Assembly (NCBI GenBank): GCA_028095005.1
Contig: CM051460.1
Location: 186,852,742 to 186,916,741, forward strand
From: Rhynchospora pubera
Lineage: Eukaryota; Streptophyta; Magnoliopsida; Poales; Cyperaceae
Length of the DNA: 64,000 bases
Direction: 5' to 3'
Position numbers and translations under genes: made by a program. Below the pieces are notes generated by a model that saw nothing but the letters and a program-made list of their open reading frames with translations, had not been told where the DNA came from and ran no database searches. Below are positions 42,366 to 55,216 of the stretch, piece by piece (positions within the stretch are counted from its first letter, which is position 1; every line of letters starts with the position of its first letter).

Positions 42366-44310
42366 ACAACGCAACCTCATTGCTCGATTATTGAGGATAA
42401 GATTGTAGATAGTTTATCTGATATATATAAGATGGAAATTCAAAAGTTCTATTCTCATATGTCCATGCAGTGGCGGATGCACAGTGCTACCCGGTCCAAA
42501 AAAATGACAAAAACAATATGTTTATCTTTCTGTTTTCATAATAGTTCTTATTGGAAAATTGGAAGAAAATGAAAATCAATCAATAAAAGCATGTTAATTT
42601 AATTTCTTTTACGTACGTACATATGACGTACGTATTGATTGTTAATTCACATTATAAGTTCAATGGTGGAATTTTGTGGTTAGATTGAATTGATCCAATC
42701 TACACTCAATCAAAAAGGCATTCCGAATCGACAGAAATATGAATGCCAATAATGGCAAAGGAGGCATAATAAACAAATTAACTGTTTCAAACTAGCTAGT
42801 TAGAATTTAGAAGTTTAGTTATGTCTTTTAGAGCGTCAATCGAAACAACAGTTTTGGTACATGCCTCACGATTTTTCTTTGTCGTAAGACACATACATGT
42901 ACTCTGACGGGCATAAATTAATGAAGTTTCGCCATCTAACATTAGGTACCGTTATCACTTATTAGTATCACTAAACAACTAAATAGTAAAAAAAAGCCAA
43001 AGGGATAATCTAGTAACTTGCGAAGGATATATAAATATGCACCTCATCCTGACGATACTACTAACATTTTGCAACAGGGCACGCTATTTCGGACAGATTA
43101 GTCGGAAGAAAACAAAGGAATAAGCCAATCCGATCATTTTGATACACCACCAAACATTCTCTTCCTCAGCAAAACAACAAAGGTATATCAAAAATATATG
43201 GCAAGTTGGCATGCGACCCGTGGTCAAGGAGCTCATAATATCTATGCTTCTTTTTCCTACACCTACACGGTTAACCTACTCGTCTCTTGTGAATTAAAGT
43301 CTGGAGATGTCCCTAAATTTATAATCTACCCCCCCCCCCCCCCCCCCCGCCAAAAAAAAAATAGTACATAAAATTATTCTTACCCTATTTTTCTGGTTAT
43401 TATATATATATATATAGGTTTTTCTTGACAATTTTTGGTGAAAATATAAAAATCTTGTGTCCTGCTTTTAATTAGTATAAAGATACATATATAGGATGAA
43501 GAATTCTCTCTAATTTTTTAGATCACCTGAATGCATGGTACTGTTGTACAGCTATACCATGTTTCTCTAGTATAGGTGGTTCGACTCCCAGGCAACATCT
43601 ATAGGTACAGTGATAATAAAGGTTAATAAGTCGTCACATAGTAAACAATCAGGTCCAATTTCGAAATCAGCAAAAATTAAATAAATAAAAGAAAAATTAA
43701 GATGTGGCATTCTTGTGAAAGCAAATTAAGGTTATCCACAATATACAATGAATTAATTAGATATGCACCGAAATTTCCAATATTAATTATTTGTGGCTGC
43801 ATATAACCATCCTATCATATATCTTTGAAGTGTTATTTGGACAATATATACTACTAAGCTATTACTAGAAATGAGATAATTAAGAAGCGCCGTACATTGC
43901 TGGAATTGAATGGAGAGGATCAAAACGCAAGCAGGATTACTGGATGAGCATCACCCATCAACATCAAGCTCGTGGCACCGCAGGCACATAAAAAAGGAGC
44001 GGTACAATCATCATAGGTTAAATAACCACCAGCATATGGGACAAGGTATCATATTATTGGTGTAATATTGACAATTATTCCCATTATTTCACCAAAAGAC
44101 TTTTGTAGGTTCACCTGATTCGTCTAGATTCCCTCTTTGTTTTCAAGACTATATATGTATGTTTTTAGTGACATTTTATCAACATTACCATATATATTAT
44201 ACATACATAATTTCTTTCTGGAAAAATTCACTATACATAATTGGAACTAGGAAAAATATATCTGTACATATTACATAACTTATATATACTTAAAAAAACG
44301 CAATTATAGT
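42366..44310. other. Gene-free AT-rich intergenic DNA
   Basis: No gene, tRNA or bounded transposon is seen. A C20 homopolymer occurs at 43329-43348, followed by an A run. A GGTTCGACTCC string near 43578 resembles a tRNA B box, but no tRNA fold surrounds it. Confidence 0.5.
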
Positions 44311-44320
44311 GCAATATAAT

Positions 44321-44739
44321 GAGAAAGTTTAATATGCACTATAGTGCATAGGGCACTCCGTGCACCGCGGACTTTTTCGGGGGTATTTTTGTAAATTGAC
44401 AAATCTAATTTAACCAATATAATCTACATATTGAAATCTCATAGAAAACCAAATTTTACAATTTTTGAGATTTTATTACTATTTTGTTCAATTTTTTTAA
44501 AACATGCCAATTTTGGAAAATTGTAAATAGTACAACATTCCAAAAATGGCATGTTTTAAAAAATTCGAAAAAAATAGTAATAAAATCTCAAAAATTGTAA
44601 ATTTTGGTTTGGTATGAGATTTCAATATGTAGATTAGATTGGTTGAATTAGATTTGTCAATTTACAAAAATATTCCTGAAAAAACCCGTGGTGCACGGAA
44701 TGCTCTATGCACTATATATGGTGCATATTAAACTTTCTC
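44321..44739. mobile_element. Family B hairpin MITE with 10-bp TSD
   Basis: The TIR GAGAAAGTTTAATATGCAC is identical at both ends. The 10-bp TSD GCAATATAAT is perfect (44311-44320, 44740-44749), the length of Mutator-like elements. The whole 419 bp folds into one hairpin. It gives the cleanest family assignment for the copies at 27882 and 28409. Confidence 0.92.
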
Positions 44740-44749
44740 GCAATATAAT

Positions 44750-46680
44750 TACTGATTACTCAATATGTTATCTAGAAACTGATATGTAAAACGCAGATGC
44801 ACCGAACTAATTAAGTTAATTTAAAATGCATTTTTTTGTGTGTGTGTTTAGATGTTTTCTTATAATAGTTTTGCTACTTTCTCCATTGTTAGATGTAATT
44901 CAAATGTATTACTTTTCTTAATTTCATTAAGTAGTAGAGCATTGAAATTTAAGCATGTTTTAGTAGTTTATTTCGTTCTTAGCATCTTTTTGTGTTCACT
45001 TGATTTATATATGTAATAGGGATACAGTGGAAAATGTGAATTAATTAAAAATTTCATATAACAAAAGTTGTTACATGTATTTAGTAAACACGAACTGATA
45101 ACTTATATATATGTAAGAAAAAAAATTGATTGACTTTCTTCTCTCTCTCTCTCTCTCTCTGCCTTACTCTAATACTACTTTTGCCGAAATGAAAAATGAA
45201 AATTCTCAAATATATACATTCTCTCTCTCTCTCTCTTGTTGTTTTTATCATTTACATAATATCTATCCATTTATATATATATATAGATAGATCTAGACAC
45301 GATGTCAACACACGCTAAGTAATTATAAATAGTTACGGTGCATGTACTGTACCAAATACAGGAACTTAAACATGAACATATGACCACATGCATTAATTAG
45401 TTTAACTCAACAGTGCAGATAAAGGTGTACAGCAACAATACTTATACTGAAAGTTCCTATAAACAAACAAACAAATTACACTTTCCCACATAAAGAGCTA
45501 GCAAATATGGAGAAGTAAAGGTATATGGACCACTAGAGAAAAGGGTAAAAAAATTTGGAACGCATTATATAATTAATTTCATATATATTCTGTCTAATAA
45601 AATAGAAAAGGATGTACACAACAAGTGGGGTAAACCAAGGAATCCTCTCGTGAGTCATTTTGTTTTGCCCTGCTTCGGTTCTGAGAGAGAGAGAGAGAGA
45701 TGGGAACTGCCAATTAATGACGAATGAAATTGTAAAGCAACATAATTAGTTAAAGAGTTGTGAGGAGCGAGTCATGATCTGCCATGAAGTTGTGGATGGC
45801 ACCAAGAGTGCGAACTCACGGGATCGCATGGCGCCGTCTCTCTGTTGTCCATACTTGCCAGTTGAGACACCGCTTCCTAGTTCCTTTCCTAATTAATTGG
45901 GGGATTTCTAACGAACGCCTGTTTAGCTGCATCCGAATAATGTGACCTAAAACTTGCTACATTTCAGGATATTATATAAATAAATAATCATCATCTGACT
46001 AATTTATATTCTTAGTTCTAAATGATCATTCAATTCTACATGAGGATTGAGTTTTTCTTGCTTATACAATCCATCTAATTTAAAAATTATTTTGAACGAT
46101 CAACCGGAACATATAAATTGCTCAATTGGGAATACATGCATTATAAAGAATTTTCTTTTAACTATTATATTGAATTATATATTTATATGACTTTTTAGAA
46201 ATATGAAATTTATATTCCTAAAAGAATAGAAATTATTCATACAAAATCGATTGCAGTCTATGTATTTTATGGTTCTCGTTAAGATACATATTCAACGAGT
46301 ATTTTTTACGAACGAATTTAATTAACAATGAAAAAGTATCATAGGACGTACAAACTAATATTTTGCAAAAATTTTATGTAAATCCGGAAACACATTGTTA
46401 AGTTGTATGATATCATGATAAATATGTCTTAGTCAAAACACAAACAAATAATATTAATACATGATCTCGAAATTCATAATTTGTAGATTACAATGAAAGA
46501 ATAAATGTCCAAATATTACATTATAAGTAATTGTAATTAAGGTACTTTGGTGAATATACATATAAATGTCTATTTTTTTATATATAATTTAATATTAAGA
46601 ATATGAGTTAATGAATCAAACATTATTTTTACGTTAAGTAATCATACAAAAATATATACACAAATCTACATCTTACGCTC
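44750..46680. other. Gene-free stretch with CT/GA microsatellites
   Basis: It contains (CT)n runs near 45140 and 45220 and a (GA)n run near 45685. I see no gene. The segment 45640-45900 is less AT-rich but has no long open frame. Confidence 0.5.
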
Positions 46681-46901
46681 GGGTGTGTTTAGATGAGCCG
46701 TGATTAAGGAATAAAAATAAAAAATTTCGGTAGGCGTACTTATTCTTATTCTTGTGCAACCTAAACAATACAAGAATAAGGAATTTGGGCCCTTATTTCT
46801 ATACTAACAAAACCATGATATAAGAATAAAGAATATGAATAAACACGCATACCAAAGTTCGTTATTCTTATTTCTTATTGACGGCTCGTCCAAACACACC
46901 T
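46681..46901. mobile_element. Harbinger-like MITE, 221 bp
   Basis: The TIRs GGGTGTGTTTAGATGAGCCG and (reverse complement) AGGTGTGTTTGGACGAGCCG are paired. The 3-bp TSD is not clean (CTC/TCG against TCC). The interior is AT-rich with inverted TTATTCTTAT motifs. Confidence 0.6.
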
Positions 46902-48702
46902 CCTAAACATCATCTAGCTAGTATGTGAAAATTTGGGCATCATAACAATATTCCTTTGATCCCCGAAGAAATGACACGAGAGGGATTAAAAATGACGTCA
47001 ATTCTTAAAAGTAAAGAGGATCTCTTGACCAAAAATTAGTATATTACTCCAACTATACTAGGAATGAATTAATAACAGCATGCATGATACATTTTTTGAG
47101 GAGATGCATGCACGATACATATAAATGAACATGGCCATATCATTGGAGGGAATCTATGAGTACTTTAAGTTGGTAATCTTAAGCTCGTAAATTATTAAAA
47201 TTATAAAAAAAATTATGCGTGTGCTATAATGTCTCACCTCGGAGAACTCGTAATGATCTTTGGGGTTACTTTAAGGTGGAGCTGATAAAAATTGTTGTGG
47301 AGGAAAATATGGGAAAATGAAGGACCATTGGAAGCTTTCCTCTCGCGCGGCTCTCGCCACATAGGAAATGATGAAAAAGACATTTATTTGTATCTATGAT
47401 TAAGTTTAATTTAATTAAAAATTATTATTTTCGGAATTAGTGAAATTAGTATATGGTTTTTTTTTTTAGTTTCAAATTAGTATATGGTTAACCTTGAAGC
47501 AGGGGGGAAAAATATTTGATGGATGAAGAATTTGTGCGTGACGTGTATACAAACTCAATTTCCCATTATTAATTAGTATAAGATGAGCAAACTCATTGTT
47601 CCTATCATCGTTACAATCTCTAAAATCCAGCTTGATAAATTTATAGTTAAGTTTATAGCATAAGTATTCAACTAATTTGAGGAGTTTTTGAATATTTCTA
47701 ACCGGAAAAGTTAACCGCAAATAGATTAAAAACCCAAAAATATAATAAAAGGAATCCTGAATTGTCTCCGATAGAATCGAAGAATGTACATATTTCTCAA
47801 TTCAGTTTAACAGAGTCACTATTGAGTTAACCGAAAAACTAGCCATGATATTTTTTGAAAGATACATTTGTTCAAAAAGATTAGCCATGATATGAATGAC
47901 TTATTATATATGGACCTTTTCGGATCAATACTAGACATGATGGTGACAATTAAAATTCTTTCTGAATATTTTTCTTTCAATTATGCATAATTTCGTTATT
48001 CGAATCATATATATTGATTTTCTTTATTTTTATGAAAGTTTGCGTCCACAAAAAAATTATTACTTTTTGTACTTCATTTTATGTTAAATTATGTGGTAAT
48101 GAGTGAATCTAGCTACATATGATTGATTAATTTTATGTATTTATCTTTTGACATCTTTATATATATGGTATATATGCAATGAATTAAAAAAATCATAAAT
48201 TTGAAGTTAATGCGACCAAACCAACAATTTAGATAAAATAATTGAATAGCAAATTTTGATATTAATGAAGGTGAAGTTGTGATATATTATGGCAACGAAA
48301 AGTTGTGATAATGGAACTTTTGTCAGGATCGAAGAATTTCTTTTCATAATCTAAGTGATTGGACTTAATAAACAAAGCTATACAGAATTTTCTGAAACTG
48401 ACGCAAAACTACTTAAATGTCCTGTTTCACGCGTGGAATTTTCTTGCATTGGAAGAATTTTTTTTTCGAAAAGAGGTGGGAGCGCCACCCGTTTCATTTT
48501 ATAAAATGAAACAGATCTTGCATTGGAAGAATACAATTAGAAAAGATCGGGGAAGGAAAAAACTTAACAGATAAAATAGGAAATAGGTTGAACATGTGGA
48601 AAACTAAGCTACTCATTTTTCGGGGGTAGATTGATTTTGTTGAATAGTTTCTTGACAGCTATATAAGTCCAGTGTTTGGTTTCCACACAAGAAGGCTGTG
48701 AC
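46902..48702. other. Gene-free AT-rich intergenic DNA
   Basis: No gene or bounded element is seen. Short open frames at 47472-47720 and 48359-48574 show no recognisable motif. Confidence 0.5.
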
Positions 48703-49294
48703 TAGGGTGAGCAAAGAAATCGTAATTCGTGAATTTAGTTAAAGTCGATCCGAAAATAATTTGATTGTAACTCGAGTCAACATAATTCGAATTGGCAGAA
48801 CTCGAGTTGCATCAATTCGGATTTCTGACAAGTTATGTTTGAATTAAGCTCAACTCTCCAACTCGTGAGTCGTATATAATAAATTTCTAGTTATAATATT
48901 CAAAAGTCATAAAATAACTATCAGAATTTTATTCTTATATGTTTCTATTTTAGATTATTGTAACATGCGACAAATTGAGTTCCAATATATATTTTACATC
49001 AAATCAATATAAATAATAAAAAGGTTGATAATTATATTGTTCGTAATATTGCATATATCAATTAATTTTAATATCGAAATATTATATGAATTATATAAAG
49101 AAAAATTTGAAGTACACATGCATGCTTATTTCAAGATAGCTCATGACTCGTGAGCTAACTCAAGTTGGAGACAAACAGAGTTTGAATTAAATTTGAAAAC
49201 TCAATAATATATTTAACTAGACTCGAGCCAACTGAAGTTATAGCCGAGCCGAGTTTAAGCTGATTCTAACTCGCTCAAACGCAACTTGTATACA
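48703..49294. mobile_element. Degenerate hAT-like MITE
   Basis: It begins TAGGGTGAGCAAAG and is filled with ACTCGAG/GAGCCGAG repeats in inverted arrangement, ending ACTTGTATACA. The flanking 8-mers GCTGTGAC and GGTGTGAC differ at one base. Termini are weak, so boundaries are approximate. Confidence 0.45.
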
Positions 49295-50358
49295 GGTGTG
49301 ACCTCAAAAAATAACTCAATTAAAAGAAAAAAAGGAAAATATGTAAATTTGCGAGTTTTCAATTTAGAGACCACGAATTAGCTTATTTGGGAGACGGACA
49401 TAAAAAGTTTAGAGATCCAAGTTATATAGACTTGTGGAAAATGATAACTGCTTGAAAATATGCACATAATAGATATTACATTTATCACTCTTTTGGAGTA
49501 ATAACTTGCAAAAATTAAAGATATCGTGAATGCCGATATTCAATAAAAATTGATGCCGATATTACATTTATCACTCTTTTGGCATGACAAATGGCTTGTA
49601 GAAAAATCTTTGTGCACTCTGTTTACAGATCTTTATAATGATTGTTATGAACAGTCAATGGATGTAGTCAAATCAGCCAATGTATGGGATGGCAGAAAAT
49701 TAAATGACATTTAAACAGAAAAAGGGTAAAAGATCGCTTAGGAATTAGCCTACTTTAAATTAAACTTCCAAGTGATATAGTGAGGCGAACTAATAAATGA
49801 GACCGATAGAATATACTAGCAAATCTGATCACACTACTTCTACAGGGAGATCCCAATATGATAAACTAATCTGTGATGGAGATAATGCCCATTTGCTTTA
49901 CAAAATTTGGGAGGCTAATTTGTCTCTTAAAATTGGAAGGTTTATTCGGCTTCTGACGAGTAATAAAGTGTAGCCGAGACAAGATGACTAATGAAAAAAG
50001 GGTTTTTGGACGATTCAAAATGTTAGTTTTATTTTTTGATACAAATGGAAGTATTTATCATATTTCTCTGTTTCGGCTCCCAACATACAAAAGATATGGC
50101 ATCGGCTCTAAAATTTCAATAATTGTGTGATGATCTCTCTCCCTCTGTTAAAGACATATGGTACTTTATTCATATGAGAGACGCCAAATAACTTCTATAA
50201 AAAAAAAAAAAAAATCCTGGTGATATTTTTGGGCAACGAAGTTGCAGAGCAGTAGTGTCTGTTTTAACCAGTCGCTTCAAATAGCAGTTGTTCATTTGCT
50301 ACCTAAATTAATTAATTGATTAACTTCTGGATTAATGTTTTAGCCTGACTTGATGCAG

Positions 50359-50445
50359 CTCATTGATCAAATTATCTCCAACTGTCTTGAAGGCATACCA
50401 GTTCAACTGTCAAGCAATGCAAGGAAAGAGGCAGAGCATTTGTAA
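50359..50445 (+). pseudogene. Isolated exon-like fragment, family unknown
   Basis: After an acceptor-like GACTTGATGCAG, a 28-codon frame reads LIDQIISNCLEGIPVQL and then SSNARKEAEHL before TAA. Its composition is protein-like, unlike the flanks. No partner exons were found, so it may be a gene relic or a captured piece. Confidence 0.3.
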
Positions 50446-52848
50446 CTTTTAGAGGGGGTTGCTAGCGAAAGTACTGCAAAAGGAATATCTAGCTTTCACA
50501 AGGAAACTCCAGTCTTTAATAAAGCAATTTATATAGCATGTTTGAGGTATTTTGATTGATGTAACTAGTTTGTTTGATATTCAAAAGAGAATATAGGAGT
50601 ACAATTTGAGACGAGTCATACTGGTAAGTGAGTTGATGTCGCAGGTTACTTGGTTTTTGTTGAGTGTATTTGTGCTTTCTTGACGCGTGCATGAGTTTGA
50701 TGTTTGACCAGGTCGTTTCCGATAAAAGAAAACTGATGGTTTTATGCATCACATTTTTTTTTTTTAAAAAAACAGACTGAAAATTTTTGTTCTATTCATA
50801 ATCTTTCAAACTAATCCACAAACTTTTCAATTAGTTTCGAACTTCCTTATAAATAGCTTGACTCTTTCAAGCAACAAATTATTAATATTGCTGACAAACA
50901 CTAATAGGATATATAGCTCGTAAAGACTGATTTGGTTAATCTAAAATTTACTTGATCAAAGATGGAGATCAAAATTATCCAACTATTTTTTTTAATTAAA
51001 GAATGCTAGACCATTTTATTTTGTAAGAAAAAAAATCAAAAACTAATTTTTCTCCCAAAAACTAACACTCAACATTTTAGTTTAGTTGCTATCCATCAAA
51101 ATAATCACATAAAATTTGTTCCGACTAATGACTACCAAAGCAAAAGGTGAAGAACAAGAAGAAGTTGTGAAATGCGCCAACCAGTTAATATATACTTAAA
51201 AAAACTAATTAAAGTCACATCGACAATATTTTTTTATTGTAAAATATATTGGTCCAAAACAATGAAACAGCACATGAGATGAACAAGTTATGATTGTATT
51301 TTTCTGGCATAAAAAAACTTCCTACCATTTCAATCAGAAAATTAATATGGCAAAATTCCATATATACAGGGGAAAAATATATTAACTGAATTGGTGCTTA
51401 ATTAATTAATCATAGTCAAGGGGGATTAAGGATACTTAAAACAACCAACAGGTTAAAAGACCAACCGCAAAACACAGAAAATTAACATATATAAAAGTGA
51501 TGATCAAGCCTGATATTATACTCTGAGCTACATTAGCGATTGAACAACAGGTTCAAAATCAAACCAAAGGGAGGTACAATGGTACATATACTATGTGCTT
51601 TTCCTAGAGAATTAGCTTTCATTTCAAATGACAGTCGGACAGACTTAGGCTGCAGTGGCGAATGGAGACGCGCACAAAGGTCTTGGCTGCATGTTAAATT
51701 TTGACAAACATCTCGTGACCTCCTCCTGTTACGAACCTTTGTTCTCTTTTGCCATTCCCTCGCTACCATGCTTGTATTTGAGCATACGCACTCTGTTTTA
51801 GCCCATACCTTCTCATTTTATACTGCTTGCATCTTATCTCTTGCGACTCGTGCACCACGAACGTCGGCCTAAGGATCGAAGATAATAGCGTCCAATGAAT
51901 TGATCACATGATTTTTTGTTATGTATATGAGGTTATTTTTTGGGTTTTTATTAGAACAGAGAAGTATCAATTTAGGGAAAAATAAATTTTTAAATAAGAA
52001 AATTTCAAAGCAAGATTTATGTTTAGCAAATTGTGTACATATAATAAACTAAAATAACAAAAATGTAAACAGCACAATATAAAAATAAAACAATAAGTTG
52101 CATCATGAAGATTTATGCAAATAAATCCAAATGAGCTGTATTAGTTTGAATTTTCTCGCAATTAGGTAATTCATACATGACTCTTTAAATGAGAATATAT
52201 AGAAGCATAAAAATACATAAATCGCCTCATCATGATAGATTAGAAAGAGAAATAATTTATTCGGTAAATAACGTAAATATTTTAGTACAGTACTAGTGCG
52301 GTTAAGAAACTCGTGAATTTCACTTTCTTTCAAGCTTTTAAAAAACTCCGTATTTTCCATTTTATCGCCGTTTAATCTAGATTTTTATTCATATGGTACA
52401 ACCATTTTATCTGTTATATCGTTATTTTATTCACTTTATTTCCATTTTATCACTGATAAACGCTAAATCACCACCCAACCGCTAAACCGCACAAATCACA
52501 TTTTAAAACCTTGTTACTTTATATAATTATGAGGGAGTATTGTATGCGTGCATGCATGATCAGTACTGTATTCTATTTATTCTACCATTATGCTTAATTT
52601 CGAAATGGAAAATTTGATATGATCAATGTAATAATATGGTCGAAACATAAAATTTTACAAGGAGATGTGGTTTAAAATTTTTCCAAAATAATTGGATTTA
52701 TGAGTCTTAACTATTTTGTTGCATGTGTACGTTTCGTCTTATCATTTATTTATTTATGGTTAACGTCAGAATCAGGAAAAAGCAAAATGCAAGGATAGAA
52801 AAGAAAAAAATACAAGTTGAATTGAAACTGACAATACATACATTACAA

Positions 52849-52992
52849 TAACATTATCATCTTTGGCATGCACAGAGTATAAATTACAACTGACTATAAT
52901 ACAAGTTGCAATTACAACTGACAATAAATACAAGTTGCATTTACAACTGACTATAAATTACAGCAACATTATCATCTTTGGCATGCACAGAG
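52849..52992. repeat. Local duplication around ATCTTTGGCATGCACAGAGT
   Basis: ACATTATCATCTTTGGCATG followed by CACAGAGT occurs at about 52851 and again at about 52965. Between the copies, TACAAGTTGCA(A/T)TTACAACTGAC units repeat two to three times. Confidence 0.75.
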
Positions 52993-53808
52993 TTCTTGGA
53001 TGCTCTTTGATATAAGAAGTTATCATATGTATATGGACTAAGCTAGGTTTTATTTGGTATACCACCAAAGGTCACGTGATATTGAGAGCATTTTGGGAAG
53101 TACACTCACATGGATTTTGAAGGCAAATAGAAACAAAAATCAAATTTAAACATTAAAGTGTAAAGTGGAGAGATGAGCGCCATGCAGTCTTTTTTGCTAA
53201 ATATCTCAAGTGTTGGACAAATAATAATATTTGGTTGGTTATTTGCCTACATATCATCTCATTAATTTGTGACATCTTCTCTGTCGACATACATGCGGCT
53301 CCAATTTTTTTAGAAGGAAAAAGGGAGATCAAAATGATCTTACTTAATTTCATATTAAGTCATAAGAATTAATGTTCTGACTCATCAATATTTCTAGTTT
53401 AATATTATAATTTTGTAGTTACAATTGACTTACACGATTTGGTACTTCATATAATTTTGTTCAGGAAAAAAAAATAATATTTGACAGATTATACTATATA
53501 TAGAAACAGGTCCAAGCATGTCGAAAGGGATATATATAATTAATTTGATGAATATAAGGCTCCGCTCAATTGCTCGATGCTCACTGGTGAAGCATTTAAA
53601 AACACACCTCTTGCTCTCACTGTTTTTTTCTTTTGCCCGGATCATTCTTGTATTTTATACTCCAGTCTAAGCAAAAATGTGATATGCAATAATATAAATA
53701 GATTCCTCATGATACTACTTTTATTTTTTTAACGAGGTTTTCTTAATAATGTAATGCTTGACTCTATATTTGGAATCTAATTATTGAGTCAGTACCTATC
53801 AATATGAT

Positions 53809-54212
53809 GAGGATTTCTAAAATGCTATGCATAGCACGGATGCCCTTCGTGCTATGGATTCATTTTTGAATTGCATGCTTCAAACAACTGATTCAAACAG
53901 TTCATTATCTTTTTCATATTGAAATCTCATTAGAAACCAAATTTTACAATTTTTTAAATTTTTTACTAATTTTCTCAGATTTTTAAAAATACTTAATCTA
54001 ATAAATTCTGGACCCTTCAATAACAGTGATTTTCAAAAATCTGAGAAAAATAGTAAAAAAATTTAAAAAAAATGTAAAATTTGGTTTCTAATAAGATTTC
54101 AATATGTAGAAGATAATGAACGGTTTAGATCGGTTGCTTGAAGCATGAAATGCAAGAACGAATCCGTAGCAAGAAAGCTATCTATGCTATGCATAGCATT
54201 TTAGCAATCCTC
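53809..54212. mobile_element. Hairpin MITE, family E, Mutator-like
   Basis: The TIRs read GAGGATTTCTAAAATGCTAT and (reverse complement) GAGGATTGCTAAAATGCTAT. The 10-bp TSD TCAATATGAT/TCAATATAAT differs at one base (53799-53808, 54213-54222). The palindrome TGCTATGCATAGCA lies in each TIR. The 404-bp body is a full-length hairpin with the same plan as families A and B. Confidence 0.85.
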
Positions 54213-54502
54213 TCAATATAATTATACAAATATATTTATGGTTATTATGATAGTATTCACATACTAGCCAGCTAATTGCATTTTTAAGTTTGAAAAAAAT
54301 CAATTATATATTCAGCCTTTTGTTAGCATAATTTTTCAAATAACATAAGTTTTCTTAAACCATTTTTACAGACAATTTTGGTTTGTTCTCAAGTAAAAAA
54401 ACAGTTTTGCATGAAGAGGACTACATAAGTTGGGAATACAGAGGTAAAAATTAATAAGATTATATAAAGAGCCATTTAAGTTATAGCTGGTCTAGGAATA
54501 TA

Positions 54503-54659
54503 GGGTGCGTTTGGATGGGTGTGGAAAGAAGGGAAGAAGGGAAGAAGTGGGAAGAAGTATTGGAAAGTGTGTAATTTTGTGAAGAGTTTGAATTGTTTAT
54601 AATTTTTTTTCTTCTTCTTCCTTCTTCTTCTTCTTTCTTCCAACAATCCAAACACACCC
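54503..54659. mobile_element. Harbinger-like MITE, 157 bp
   Basis: The TIRs GGGTGCGTTTGGATGGG and (reverse complement) GGGTGTGTTTGGATTG are flanked by the TSD ATA (54500-54502, 54660-54662). The core GTGTGTAATTTTGTGAAGAG is shared with 41643 and 57325. Confidence 0.75.
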
Positions 54660-54662
54660 ATA

Positions 54663-55208
54663 CAGAATAAACAATCGGAAATGCAACAAAGGAAATCTTG
54701 CTAGCTAAATTTGAAGTGGTCCGTACTATATTTATTATTGCATCAGACATAACGAAAAAGTTCTCTTAGAACTGTCCTATGAGACCACAAATTAGTTGCT
54801 CACGAGTGGCACATAAATGCTCACAAGTCACTTTCGTAGTTTCACAAGGCACAGTGAATTATATAATATGTGTCATATATTTGGAATAATATGGGATTTC
54901 CTCTTCTGGAGTGCAATTTGTTCTGAATCATTGACTTGAAACTTCAATACTTGAAATCTGATCCATGCTGTTCTTAATAGAATATAATTTAATAATTGCT
55001 TTATGGTGGAGCAATTTAATCCCTAATCTCAGATTCTGAAGTAACCAATAAGTATGAACACAGGTCATTTAGCCCCAATTAGTTGAATTTGATAAAGCAG
55101 AATTTTGATCCCTATTATGTTTAAACCAATCATGTAATGTAAGCAAAAATCCAAGAGACAAATAAGCTTATAAAATGACGGAGTCTAATTTTGATCCATA
55201 ACCAATTT
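54663..55208. other. Short gene-free interval
   Basis: AT-rich DNA between two transposons, with nothing recognisable. Confidence 0.5.
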
Positions 55209-55216
55209 ATTGTAAT

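Larger units (their letters stand above)
49295..53798. other. Gene-poor AT-rich intergenic stretch
   Basis: No complete gene is seen. One exon-like fragment lies at 50359-50445, and a local duplication lies at about 52849-52990. No bounded transposon could be set. Confidence 0.45.

Noticed and set aside
43540..43610. Possible tRNA or SINE from GGTTCGACTCC
   Set aside because: No acceptor stem pairing, no A box at the right distance, and no A tail.
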